From Alphaproteobacteria bacterium (GTDB lineage: Bacteria; Pseudomonadota; Alphaproteobacteria; VGDZ01), in assembly GCA_016869515.1 (NCBI GenBank), contig VGDZ01000017.1, positions 1 through 48,021 of the forward strand: DNA of 48,021 nucleotides. The letters run 5' to 3'. The notes beneath the pieces are model-generated. The model had not been told where the DNA came from and searched no databases. It saw nothing but the letters and a program-made list of their open reading frames with translations. Numbering within the stretch: position 1 is the first letter of the stretch; every line of letters starts with the position of its first letter. Shown piece by piece: positions 9,086 to 18,963 of the stretch. The position numbers and the translations under genes are program-made.

Positions 9086-10405
9086 ATGCGTCCTGCCGTC
9101 ATCGCGATCTGCGCCGTCCTGCCCATGGCCGCCCTGGCTCAGGGGCTCGAGCCCCGGGTGACCATCGTCACCTCCTTTCCCAAGGACCTGACCCAGCCCT
9201 ACGCCCAAGCTTTCGAAAAGGCCCATCCCGGCACCAAGGTCGAGGTCCAGAATCGGAATACCGCCGCCGCGGTGGCCTTCATCCGCGAGACCCAGTCCAG
9301 CCCGCCCGATTTGTTCTGGGCATCGGCGCCCGATGCCTTCGAAGTGCTGAAGAAGAACCGGCTGCTGACGGCGTACAAGCCCAAATCCGAAGGCATCCCG
9401 GCGCAGGTCGGCAGCTATCCGATCCACGACCCGGCCGGCTTCTACATGGGCTTCGCCGCCTCGGGCTACGGCATCATGTTCAACACGCGTTATCTCGCCG
9501 CCAACAAGCTGGCCGCGCCCAAGCAATGGGACGACCTGAAGAAGCCGGCCTATTTCGGCCATGTCGGCATTTCGGCGCCCTCGCGTTCGGGCACCACCCA
9601 TCTCACGGTCGAGACCATCCTGCAGGGCGAGGGCTGGGCCAAGGGCTGGGCGACGCTGCTTGAGATCGGCGGCAACCTGGCCGCCGTGTCCGACCGCAGC
9701 TTCGGCGTGCCCGATGCGGTCAATTCCGGCCAGTACGGCGTCGGCATCGTCATCGACTTCTTCGCGCTGTCGGCCAAGGCCTCGGGCTTTCCGGTCGACT
9801 TCGTCTATCCCGAATTGACCACCATCGTTCCGGCCAATATCGGCATCGTCGCCAACGCCAAGAACCCGAACGCGGCCGCGGCCTTCGTCGAGTTCCTCTT
9901 GTCGGAAGTCGGGCAGGAGATCCTGCTCGATCCCAAGATCCGGCGGCTGCCGGTGCGGCCGACGACCTATGCCAAGGCGCCGGCCGACTATCCCAATCCG
10001 TTCAAGGACCGGAGCCTGGGGGCGCGGGTCAAGTTCGACGCCGATCTGTCCGAGGCGCGCTACGAGCTGGTGAACTCGCTCTACGACCGCATTGTCACCT
10101 TCCGCCTCAAGGAGTTGACCGAAGCCTGGAAGGCGATCCACGCCGCCGAGACCAGGCTGGCCGCCAAGCCCAACGCCGAAGCGCGGGCGCTGCTGACCGA
10201 AGCCCGCGCCAAGGTCACGGCCGTGCCGATCGGCGAGACCGAGGCGCGCGATCCCGCCATCGCCGGCGCCTTCCAGGAAAAGCGGAAGGACAAGCCGGTT
10301 CCCGTGCGCCAGGCCGAATACGAGGAGCGCTGGGATGCGCACGCCAAGCGCGCCTATGCCGAGGCCAAGACCCTGGCCGACAAGGCGGCGCAAGCGGCGC
10401 GCTAG
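9086..10405 (+). CDS. ABC transporter extracellular solute-binding protein (Fe3+/phosphonate-type)
   Basis: A 439-residue exported protein. A short Sec signal (MRPAVIAICAVLPMAALAQG) precedes a type-II periplasmic binding fold: VTIVTSFPKDLTQPYAQAFEKA, PDLFWASAPDAFEVLKK, GYGIMFNTRYLAANKL and VPANIGIVANAKNPNAA. These match the FbpA/PotD-like family linked with two-domain permeases. After the usual end (about residue 300) it has an unusual 130-residue extension, rich in Ala, Glu and Lys and probably helical. The ATG at 9086 was chosen over in-frame upstream codons because it starts the signal peptide and has AGAGGT 6 nt upstream. The ligand is unknown; iron, 2-aminoethylphosphonate or an organic anion are options. 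Confidence 0.88.
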   Translation: MRPAVIAICAVLPMAALAQGLEPRVTIVTSFPKDLTQPYAQAFEKAHPGTKVEVQNRNTAAAVAFIRETQSSPPDLFWASAPDAFEVLKKNRLLTAYKPKSEGIPAQVGSYPIHDPAGFYMGFAASGYGIMFNTRYLAANKLAAPKQWDDLKKPAYFGHVGISAPSRSGTTHLTVETILQGEGWAKGWATLLEIGGNLAAVSDRSFGVPDAVNSGQYGVGIVIDFFALSAKASGFPVDFVYPELTTIVPANIGIVANAKNPNAAAAFVEFLLSEVGQEILLDPKIRRLPVRPTTYAKAPADYPNPFKDRSLGARVKFDADLSEARYELVNSLYDRIVTFRLKELTEAWKAIHAAETRLAAKPNAEARALLTEARAKVTAVPIGETEARDPAIAGAFQEKRKDKPVPVRQAEYEERWDAHAKRAYAEAKTLADKAAQAAR

Positions 10406-12120
10406 GTGACGGCGGCGGTCGCGAGCGGGGCCGCGGGCACGCTCGGTCGCCGCGCCAGCCCGGGCCAGATCGCGGTCGGGCTGGCGGTGGCGCTGTTCCT
10501 CGCGCTGTTCCTGGTGCTGCCGGTGGCGCGGGTGATGGTGGCGGCGATCGAGGGGCCCGATGGCTACACGCTCGATCATTTCGGCGATTTCGCCCGCACC
10601 GCCCTGTTCCGCGAAGCCTTCGCCAATTCGATCTACGTCGCCTTCATGGCGGTGGTGCTGGCGACGCTGATCGCCGTGCCGTTGGCCTATCTTCTGGCGC
10701 GGTTCCGCTTCCGGGGCGCTGCGCTGATCCAGACCCTGGGCGTGATCCCGCTGGTGATGCCGCCCTTCGTCGGCGCGGTGGCGATGCAGTTGGTGTTCGG
10801 CCGCAACGGCAGCGTCAATTTGCTGCTCAACGAGTGGTTCGGTTTCCGCATTCCGTTCATGGAGGGCCTCAACGGCGTGATCTTCGTCGAGGGCCTGCAC
10901 TATTTTCCGTTCATCCTGCTGAATTTGTCGGCGGCGCTGTCGAACATCGACGCCTCGATGGAAGAGGCGGCGCAGAACCTGGGCGCGTCGGGCTGGACGC
11001 TGGCGCGGCGCATCGTCCTGCCGCTGGCGCTGCCGGGCTATGTCGCCGGCGCGGCGCTGGTGTTCGTCAAGGTGTTCGACGATCTCGGCACGCCGCTCCT
11101 GCTCAACGCCACCAACCTGCTGGCGCCACAGGCCTATCTGCGCATCACCTCGATCGGGCTCGACGATCCGCTCGGCTACGTCATCGCCACGGTGATGGTG
11201 GCGTTTTCGTTGGCCGCGGTCGCCGCTTCGGCGTTGGTGCTGCGCGGCCGCGACTTCTCCACCGTCCAGCGCGGCGGCGGCGGCCTCGGCCAGCGCGAGC
11301 TTACGGCCGGAAGGCGGATCGCGGCCTGGGTCTTCATCTCGCTCGTGCTGCTGCTGGTGCTGTCGCCGCATATCGGCCTGCTGCTGCTGTCGCTGGGTAC
11401 GGTATGGTCGTTCAGCGTGCTGCCCGATGCCTTCACCCTGGCGCATTACGGCGCGGTGTTCGGGCAATCCGCGCATTATCTCGGCAACACCGTGCTGTAC
11501 TGCGCGCTGGCCGCGGCATTGGACGTGGTGCTGGGCACGGCGATCGCGTACTTGGTGCTGCGCACCGATCTGCCGGGACGCCGTTGGCTCGACGCCGTGG
11601 CCATGATCCCGATCGCCGTACCGGGGGTGGTGCTGGGCATCGGCATGCTGCGGACCTTTCACGGCATCAACCTGCCCGGAAGCGATCAGCCCTTGGCCAC
11701 GTTCTGGGGCATGCTGATCGTCGCCTATGCCGTCCGTCGCCTGCCCTATGCCTTGCGCGCCTGTACCGCCGCGCTGCAGCAGCTCCACATCAGCCTGGAA
11801 GAGGCGGCCGAATCGCTCGGCGCGGGCAAACTCGCGACCTTGCGGCGGATCGTGGTGCCGCTGATGGCGGGGGGCATCCTGGCCGGTTTCGTCACCAGCT
11901 TCGCCACCGCCGCGGTCGAGCTGTCCGAAACCCTGCTCTTGGTGACGCGCGAGGCCGATGCCCCGGCCAGCTACGGCATCTATGTCTACATGCAATCTCC
12001 GGCCGGGCGCGGTCCCGGCGCGGCCTTGGGCGTGATCGCCGTGGTCGTGGTCGCGGTGGCGACCTATTTCTCGCACCGCCTGGCCGAGATCGACCGGGCC
12101 AAGCGCGGAAAGCTGGGACG

Positions 12121-12124
<4 letters not shown>
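10406..12124 (+). CDS. ABC transporter permease, fused two-domain (FbpB/PhnV-like)
   Basis: A 572-residue integral membrane protein made of two BPD-transporter domains of about six helices each. Each half has its EAA loop: EEAAQNLGASGWTLARRI (about residue 190) and EEAAESLGAGKLATLRRI (about residue 467). These loops dock on the ATPase. The GTG start at 10406 directly abuts the stop of the binding-protein gene, and its own stop overlaps the ATPase start (ATGA), so the three genes form a tightly coupled operon. Confidence 0.92.
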
Positions 12125-13095
<971 letters not shown>

Positions 13096-13098
<3 letters not shown>

Positions 13099-13184
13099 AC
13101 CGATCGCGGTCCAGTGCGGGATACGAGGGCATGATCCGCGACCTGTCTTGAACCACGTGGTTCAAGACGGGTCGATCATGCCCT
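13096..13184. repeat. Dispersed palindromic repeat, copy A
   Basis: The element starts at the ATPase stop codon. It has a 16-mer (TGAACCGATCGCGGTC, 13096-13111), a conserved flank to about 13126, outer arms AGGGCATGATC (13126-13136) and GATCATGCCCT (13174-13184), and a perfect 24-bp palindrome at 13145-13168 (GTCTTGAACCAC plus its reverse complement). The same arrangement occurs in opposite orientation at 20711-20801. Nothing is coded by it. It may be a REP-like or MITE-like element and could act as a transcription roadblock between the ABC operon and the next gene. Confidence 0.8.
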
Positions 13185-13218
13185 AGCGGACCGGGCGGGC
13201 GCGGAATAGATTTCGGCG

Positions 13219-15258
13219 ATGTCCGAGCCGAACCCGGAAATCGCCCGGCTGCTGTCCGTGATTCGAAGCGATTCCGCGGCATCGATCGAAGCGCTGGTGT
13301 CGCCGATCGATCCCGCGGGCTGTGGCGAAGCCGGCGCGGCCGCCGAAATCGCGCGCGCGGCCGAGGCCGCGGGCAATCTGGAGCTGGCGGTCCGCTGGTT
13401 CGGACGATCCGCTCAGATCGACCCGAAGACGCCGGGCGCATTGGCGGGATTGGGTTTGGCGCTGTCGCGGCTGGGTGCCTTTGAAAGCGCCTGGCCGGTA
13501 CTGACGGCGGCCGAGCGCGCGGCACCGGGCGATGGCGCGGTGCTGGATGCCTTGACCCGCGCCCTGATCGCTTGCAAGCGGCACGACCAGGCGGCGGCGG
13601 CGGTCGACCGGCTGGTGGCGGCGGCGCCGGGGCGGGCCGATTCGCATTACATCGCCGGCGTGATCGCGGGCGAGCGCGGACGGCCGCGGGAATCGCTGGC
13701 CGCCTTCCTTGCCGCGGCAAGATTGGCGCCGCGCAGCGTCGGCTTGTTCGAGGAAGCGGTCAAATGCTTCACCGAGCGCGGCTGGAACCAGGAATGCAGC
13801 GCCTTCGTTGCGGCGGCGCTCGAGCTGGCGTGGCCGGACAACGAATTGGTGCTGCACATCGCCTGGCGCAAGCGCTATCTGGCCGATTGGATGGGCTACG
13901 ACGCCTTGACGCGGCGCATGGCCGAAATCCTGCAGACCGCGATCGTCGAGCGCGCGGCGACCTGCAACACGATATGGGCGCTGGCCGGGCACGGCTTCGA
14001 TTACGCCGCCACCATGCCGGTGATCCGCATGCTGGGCGAAAGCCTGCGGCCGAGCCCGCCGCCCGCCCCCATGCCGCCGCGCCTGCCGCGATCGCGCATC
14101 CGCGTCGGCTGGCTGCAGCTCAACTCCCGCTTTCACAGCACGCAATTGGCGACGCGGCACGTGGTCGAACGCCTGCCGCGCCAGCGCTTCGAAGTGTTCG
14201 GCTACGGCCGCCGCGATCCCGATCTCCCGGAAGACAGCCCGCAGCGCGCGTTCCAATTGCGCTTTCGCGGCGCTTTCGATCGCTATTGCGACCTGGCCGA
14301 CGCACCCGCCGCGGCGGCGGCGGAGCGGGTGCGTGCCGACGATCTCGACATCCTGATCGAGATGCAGGGACTCAACCTCAACAACGGGCTTGACGTGGTG
14401 GCGCATCGCCCGGCCCGGATCACGGCGCACTACTACGGGTTTCTGAAAAGCTGCGGCGCCGATTTTGTCGACTACCTGATCGCCGACCGCGGCATCTTTC
14501 CGCCCGAGGTGGCGCGGCTGGGCGTCGAACGCATGGCCTATCTGCCCGGCTGCCATTTGGCGCCGACCTTGGGCGAGGCCGATCCGCAGCCGCTGACGCG
14601 CACGGCGGTGGGCCTGCCGCAAGACGGCTTCGTGTTCTGCAATTTCAACAACCCGTGGAAGTTCGAGCCGCACATGTTTGCGCTGTGGATGCGGCTGCTG
14701 GCGGCGGTCCCGGGTTCGGTGCTGTGGCTTTGCGGCTGGCACCGGATCGCCGACGCCAATCTGCGCGCCGCCGCCGCCGGGCACGGCATCGATCCGGCGC
14801 GGCTGGTACTGGCGCCGGTCGACGACCACCCCAAACATCTGCGCCGCGTCGGCTTGGCCGATCTCGCGCTCAACAACCTCTATTCATCGGGCGGCGTCAC
14901 CACCTTCGACACCTTGTGGGGCGGGGTGCCGGTGGTGGCGCTGGAGCAGGCGGTGCCCTCGCCCTGGTCGCGCATGGCCGGTGCCATGCTCAAGACCGCC
15001 GGGCTGGGCGAACTGGTGGTGCCCGATCTGGCGACCTACGAGGCGCTGGCGTTGGCGCTGGCGCGCGACCCGGTGCGCCTCGGCGCTTTGCGGGGGCGCC
15101 TGCGGACCGAGCGCGCGCGCATGGCGCTATTCGACATCGATGGCGTCACGCGCCATCTCGGCGCCGCCTTCGAGACCATGTTCGCGATCTGGGCAGCGGG
15201 GGAAAAGCCGCGCGATTTCGACGTGGCGCCGGCCTGGAGTCCGGGAGTCGTCGCCTGA
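13219..15258 (+). CDS. TPR-containing SPINDLY/OGT-like glycosyltransferase (GT41 type)
   Basis: A 679-residue protein. The first 240 residues form helical repeats of TPR character (GNLELAVRWFGRSAQIDPKT, GRPRESLAAFLAAARLAPRS). From about residue 290 it matches the catalytic part of O-GlcNAc transferase/SPINDLY: RIRVGWLQLNSRFHSTQLA (candidate His306), ITAHYYGFLKSCGADFVDY, VFCNFNNPWKFEP (Lys481 = the UDP-contact Lys), and SGGVTTFDTLWGGVPVV. The last motif normally reads GHTT; here the His is Val560. It probably transfers a sugar from a nucleotide donor to protein Ser/Thr. Donor and target are unknown, and its neighbour is a sugar-nucleotide operon on the other strand. Confidence 0.85.
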   Translation: MSEPNPEIARLLSVIRSDSAASIEALVSPIDPAGCGEAGAAAEIARAAEAAGNLELAVRWFGRSAQIDPKTPGALAGLGLALSRLGAFESAWPVLTAAERAAPGDGAVLDALTRALIACKRHDQAAAAVDRLVAAAPGRADSHYIAGVIAGERGRPRESLAAFLAAARLAPRSVGLFEEAVKCFTERGWNQECSAFVAAALELAWPDNELVLHIAWRKRYLADWMGYDALTRRMAEILQTAIVERAATCNTIWALAGHGFDYAATMPVIRMLGESLRPSPPPAPMPPRLPRSRIRVGWLQLNSRFHSTQLATRHVVERLPRQRFEVFGYGRRDPDLPEDSPQRAFQLRFRGAFDRYCDLADAPAAAAAERVRADDLDILIEMQGLNLNNGLDVVAHRPARITAHYYGFLKSCGADFVDYLIADRGIFPPEVARLGVERMAYLPGCHLAPTLGEADPQPLTRTAVGLPQDGFVFCNFNNPWKFEPHMFALWMRLLAAVPGSVLWLCGWHRIADANLRAAAAGHGIDPARLVLAPVDDHPKHLRRVGLADLALNNLYSSGGVTTFDTLWGGVPVVALEQAVPSPWSRMAGAMLKTAGLGELVVPDLATYEALALALARDPVRLGALRGRLRTERARMALFDIDGVTRHLGAAFETMFAIWAAGEKPRDFDVAPAWSPGVVA

Positions 15259-15323
15259 CTCCGAGGCCAAACCGACCGCGCCTCCTGCTCCACCTCGAAA
15301 CACGAGCGAAATGCGGTCCGGCG

Positions 15324-16319
15324 CTACAGGCCTTGGGGTTCGTAGACCACGATCCGGCTGCCTTCGGCGCCGAGCTTGATGTTGACCGTAACCAGGCCCT
15401 TGAGGGTTTCCAGCACCGCCTTGCGGCGCGCGGGGTCGACGAAGAACAGCACGAAGCCGCCGCCGCCCGCGCCCAGCACCTTGCCGCCCAGGGCACCGGC
15501 GTCGCGCGCCGCCTGGTAGAGCGTGTCGATCTGATCGGTGGTGACGCCCTCGGCCAGTTCGCGCTTGAGCCGCCAGGACTCGTGCAGCAACCGGCCGAGA
15601 TCGGCCAAGGGCCGGGAAGGCGAGGCGAGGATCGCCTGCGCCTCGTCGACCATCTGGCCCATGGAACGCAACTGCACCTGGCGCTGGTCGAAATTCTCGA
15701 TCTGCTTGCGGGCGAGGGAATCGGCGATGCGCGACACGCCGGTGAAGGCCAGGATCAAGGACCGCCGCAATTCGTCGCGCCGCTCCGGGGGCATGATGAC
15801 CGGAGAAACGGAAAATCCGCCATCGCGCCCGAAATCGACCCGGTTGAATCCGCCATAGGCCGCCCAGATCTGGTCCTGCGAGCCGACGTTCTCCTTGATG
15901 ACGTCCTGTTCGATGCGAATTGCCTCCAAAGCCAGGTCGCGGCTGGTCGACATTTTGCCGTTAAGCGCATGCACGGCGTTGATCAGTCCGACGGTAAACG
16001 AAGAACTGGAACCCAGTCCCGAACGCGCCGGCAAATCGCCGTCGTGATGAATTTCGACTCCATCTTCGACCCTCATTTCGGTCAGTACCGCACGCACGGC
16101 GGGATGCTGGATCTCGGAGAACTCGCGCACGTTCTCGACGATCGAATAGACGATGCGATGGCGGTGGGCGAAGAAGGGCGGCAGCTTGCGGATCGAGATG
16201 TAGCAATACTTGTCGATGGCGGTGCCGATCACGGCGCCGCCGTGCTGGAGATACCAGGCGGGGTAATCGGTCCCGCCGCCGAACAGCGAGACGCGAAACG
16301 GGGTGCGGCTGACGATCAT
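15324..16319 (-). CDS. hddA: D-glycero-alpha-D-manno-heptose 7-phosphate 1-kinase-like GHMP kinase
   Basis: A 331-residue GHMP kinase. N-terminal SRTPFRVSLFGGGTDYPAW, the ATP loop DLPARSGLGSSSS (95-107) and the C-terminal GGKVLGAGGGGFVLFF are characteristic of HddA, which phosphorylates C1 of heptose 7-phosphate. The GGGTDYPAWYLQHGG start and LPPFFAHRHRIVYS resemble the Campylobacter capsule-type HddA. It is the last gene of the five-gene operon, and its ATG overlaps the stop of the nucleotidyltransferase gene (ATGA). A fucokinase-like activity is a less likely alternative. Confidence 0.85.
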   Translation of the reverse strand: MIVSRTPFRVSLFGGGTDYPAWYLQHGGAVIGTAIDKYCYISIRKLPPFFAHRHRIVYSIVENVREFSEIQHPAVRAVLTEMRVEDGVEIHHDGDLPARSGLGSSSSFTVGLINAVHALNGKMSTSRDLALEAIRIEQDVIKENVGSQDQIWAAYGGFNRVDFGRDGGFSVSPVIMPPERRDELRRSLILAFTGVSRIADSLARKQIENFDQRQVQLRSMGQMVDEAQAILASPSRPLADLGRLLHESWRLKRELAEGVTTDQIDTLYQAARDAGALGGKVLGAGGGGFVLFFVDPARRKAVLETLKGLVTVNIKLGAEGSRIVVYEPQGL

Positions 16320-17056
16320 GCGCTTGGATCCCGGGGACGAATGTGACGATCGAGAATCGCGGGCGCCGCGACCAAGCTTTCGGGCGTGCCGATGTCGACG
16401 AACTCGCCCGCGGCGACCACGCCCTGCAGCGTTCCGGTCGGCATTTTCGCCAACACGTCGCGTTCGAGTGACGGCCCCGTTAGCCGATCGAGCCAAGCCA
16501 GGCCTTCGCGGCCGAAGGCGTAGATGCCGGCATTGACGACCGCAGGTCCTTGCCGCGACGGATTCTTCTCGGCGAAGCCGGTGACGCGGCCCTGCGGGTC
16601 GATCGCCACCGCGCCATAGCGCGCGCCGTCCCCGACTTGCGTGCACAGCAGCGAGGCTGCGGCGCCCGCGCCCTCGTGCCGATCGAGGAAAAGCCGCAAA
16701 TCGGCGGCCAGAAACGTATCGCCGTTCATCACCATGACGGGGTCGGAGACTAGCGCCGAACGCGCGAAACGCAATGCGCCGGCGGTGCCGAGCGGCGCGC
16801 TCTCGATCACGGTCTCGACCGCCAGCCGTCCCGGCGCACGCGTCGCCAAGTAATCGACCACGCGCTGGGCGAGATGGCCCAGCGACAACACGATTCGCCG
16901 AAAACCTTGGGCTTCGAGCCAAGCCAACAGGTAATCGAGAAACGGCCGATGCCCGATCGGCGCCAGCAATTTGGGACGGTCGTCGACGACGCCACGCAGC
17001 CGCGTGCCCAATCCGCCCGCCAGCACCAAGACGTCGACCCGCGCCGGATCAATCAT
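16316..17056 (-). CDS. hddC: D-glycero-D-manno-heptose 1-phosphate guanylyltransferase-like nucleotidyltransferase
   Basis: A 246-residue Rossmann-type NTP transferase. The signature LVLAGGLGTRLRGVVDDRPK near the N-terminus binds the nucleotide and its Lys is catalytic. MVMNGDTF carries the metal-binding Asp, and FVDIGTPES near the end is typical. Pairing with HddA points to HddC, which makes GDP-heptose from heptose 1-phosphate and GTP. Base specificity cannot be proved from sequence. The ATG at 17056 was chosen: it is 1 nt past the stop of the epimerase gene, and an upstream in-frame ATG would overlap that gene by 95 nt. Confidence 0.82.
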   Translation of the reverse strand: MIDPARVDVLVLAGGLGTRLRGVVDDRPKLLAPIGHRPFLDYLLAWLEAQGFRRIVLSLGHLAQRVVDYLATRAPGRLAVETVIESAPLGTAGALRFARSALVSDPVMVMNGDTFLAADLRLFLDRHEGAGAAASLLCTQVGDGARYGAVAIDPQGRVTGFAEKNPSRQGPAVVNAGIYAFGREGLAWLDRLTGPSLERDVLAKMPTGTLQGVVAAGEFVDIGTPESLVAAPAILDRHIRPRDPSA

Positions 17057-17057
17057 T

Positions 17058-18011
17058 CTAAAGCCGTTTGGCTGCGCCCGAACGGAACCAGGCGATGGTC
17101 TCGGCCAGACCGTCGCCGAAGTCGCGTTTGGGCGTCCAGCCCATGGCGGCAAGCCGCGAGGGCGCCAATGCCTTCAGCGGCATGCCGTCGGGCCGGTCGG
17201 TCAAATAGCGGAACCCGCCGCCATGGCCGAGCAGACCGGCCACGGTCTCGGCCAGTTCGCGGATCGACAGCTCGTGGCCCTGGCCGATGTTGATCGGCGC
17301 CGGATCGGAATAGCGTTCCAGCAGAAAGACGATGGCGTCGGCGGCATCGTCGACATGCAAGAATTCTCGCCGCGGCGTGCCAGTGCCCCAAATTTCGACC
17401 GGACCACCCCGTGCCTCGACCAGCTTGCGGATCATGGCCGGGACGACATGGCCGGCTTCGAGGCTGAAATTGTCGCCGGGTCCGTAGAGATTGGTCGGCA
17501 CGGCGACGATGTAGTCGCGGCCGTGCTGCTGGCGATAGGCCTGGCACAGCTTGAGGCCGGCGATCTTGGCCACGGCATAGGCCTCGTTGGTGGGTTCCAA
17601 CGGCCCGGTCAGCAGCGAATCCTCGCCGATCGGCTGCGCCGCGAGCCGCGGATACATGCAGGCCGCGCCGAGAAACAACAGCCGGCCGATGCCGGCGCGG
17701 TGCGCGCCGTGGATCAGATTGTCGGCGATCGCCAAATTGTCGTGCAGGAACCTGGCCGGCTGCTCGGCGTTGACCTTGATGCCGCCGACCACGGCCGCCG
17801 CTATCACCACCGCATCCGGGCGCTCGCGCTCGAGGAAGGCGTTGACCGCGGCCTGGTCGCGCAAATCCAGCGCCGCCCGCGGCGCCGACAGCACTGCGAC
17901 CCCGCTTGCCGCCAGCCTGCGGGCCACGGCCGAGCCGACCATGCCGGCATGGCCGGCGACATAGACGCGCTTGCCGGCGAGCGGAAAGACCTTGCGCCCG
18001 TCCTCAGACAT
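17058..18011 (-). CDS. GDP-L-fucose synthase-like (Fcl/ColC/MlghC type) epimerase-reductase
   Basis: A 317-residue extended SDR. It has GHAGMVGSAVARRL (NADP(H) loop), the GDP-fucose-synthase block EPTNEAYAVAKIAGLKLC with Tyr145 and Lys149, and PTNLYGPGDNF followed by the acid/base His in GHVVPAM. The usual SSCIYP reads AACMYP: the catalytic Ser is Ala116, while the Cys (Cys118) is kept. Relatives reduce and/or epimerise 4-keto GDP-sugars (fucose, colitose, capsular heptoses). Its neighbours suggest a heptose substrate. The ATG at 18011 overlaps the upstream gene by 8 nt; an ATG at 18026 is also possible. Confidence 0.83.
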   Translation of the reverse strand: MSEDGRKVFPLAGKRVYVAGHAGMVGSAVARRLAASGVAVLSAPRAALDLRDQAAVNAFLERERPDAVVIAAAVVGGIKVNAEQPARFLHDNLAIADNLIHGAHRAGIGRLLFLGAACMYPRLAAQPIGEDSLLTGPLEPTNEAYAVAKIAGLKLCQAYRQQHGRDYIVAVPTNLYGPGDNFSLEAGHVVPAMIRKLVEARGGPVEIWGTGTPRREFLHVDDAADAIVFLLERYSDPAPINIGQGHELSIRELAETVAGLLGHGGGFRYLTDRPDGMPLKALAPSRLAAMGWTPKRDFGDGLAETIAWFRSGAAKRL

Positions 18012-18948
18012 TCCCGTAGCGGGCATTGCGGATGGTGGTGAAGCCCTTGATCAGCTCGCGGATGCCGTCGTCGAGCGAATGCGCCGGGCGATATCCCGTG
18101 GCTTCGATGCGCGAATTCGAAACGATGTAGTCGCGCTTGTCGGGATCCTCGCCGATCTGCGATTCCAGCCAGACGAATTTGGGGATGTGGCGCTGGATGC
18201 GCTCGCACAGCTGGATCTTGGTCAGGTTGGCGTCCGACAGGCCGACATTGTAGGCGCGGTCGCGCATGGTCTCGAAATTGTCGATGCCGTGCAGGAAGGC
18301 CCGCGCCACGTCGCGGACGTGGATGAAGTTGCGGCGGAAATGGCCCTCGAAGATCACCACCGCGCGGTCGCGCAGGGCGCGATGGACGAAGTCGTTGACC
18401 AGCAGGTCGATGCGCATGCGCGGCGCCATTCCGAACACGGTGGCGAGCCGGAAGCTGATGGCGTTGCCGCGGTCCAGCGCCGCCTTCTCGGCCTCGACCT
18501 TGGTCGTGCCGTAGAGCGAGATCGGATTGAGCGGCGAATCCTCGGTGCAGTAGCCGTCCTTGCCGCCGATGCCGTAGCCGGAATTGGTCACCGGCATGAT
18601 GACGCGCTGCTGCTTGCTCATCATCCGCAGCAGCGTCACCACCGCGTCGCGGTTGGTCGAGACCGTGCCCAGCCGGTCGCGATCGCATAGCGGCGCGCCA
18701 ACCAGCGCCGCCAGCGGCACGACGATGTCGGCGCGCTTGACCAAGGGCGCCAGCGTCGCCTCGTCGCGGGCGTCGCCCCGCACCACCTCGAAATTGGGAT
18801 CGGCGCAAACCATCGCCAGCGCGTTCTCCTGCCACATGAAAGTGTCGAGCACGGTGACGCGATGCCCGACCGCCAGCAGCGCCGGAACTAGCACCGAGCC
18901 GAGATAGCCGGCGCCGCCGGTGACGAGAATGGACTGGCCCTTGGACAT
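18004..18948 (-). CDS. NAD-dependent epimerase/dehydratase family, Cj1427-like GDP-heptose 4-dehydrogenase
   Basis: A 314-residue extended SDR with LVTGGAGYLGSVLVPALL (NAD loop), LAALVGAPLCDRD, VTNSGYGIGGKDG and the catalytic SLYGTTK (Tyr-x3-Lys). The stretches FRLATVFGMAPRMR, EGHFRRNFIHVRDV and IGEDPDKRDYIVSNS closely resemble Campylobacter jejuni Cj1427 as I remember it. Cj1427 oxidises GDP-D-glycero-alpha-D-manno-heptose at C4 with tightly held NAD recycled by 2-oxoglutarate. Linkage to HddA and HddC supports the same role. The remembered match was not computed; a simple 4-epimerase or 4,6-dehydratase is less likely. Confidence 0.82.
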   Translation of the reverse strand: MSKGQSILVTGGAGYLGSVLVPALLAVGHRVTVLDTFMWQENALAMVCADPNFEVVRGDARDEATLAPLVKRADIVVPLAALVGAPLCDRDRLGTVSTNRDAVVTLLRMMSKQQRVIMPVTNSGYGIGGKDGYCTEDSPLNPISLYGTTKVEAEKAALDRGNAISFRLATVFGMAPRMRIDLLVNDFVHRALRDRAVVIFEGHFRRNFIHVRDVARAFLHGIDNFETMRDRAYNVGLSDANLTKIQLCERIQRHIPKFVWLESQIGEDPDKRDYIVSNSRIEATGYRPAHSLDDGIRELIKGFTTIRNARYGNV

Positions 18949-18963
18949 GGACGAAGGCTCCGT

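Noticed and set aside
8738-12076. A second open frame of over 1,100 codons on the minus strand opposite the ABC operon
   Set aside because: It is antisense to clearly coding genes, has His/Arg/Gln-rich low-information sequence and no recognisable domain.
13145-13168. Intrinsic terminator of the ABC operon
   Set aside because: The 24-bp palindrome has no U-run on either side and recurs elsewhere as part of a repeat element, so it is listed as a repeat.
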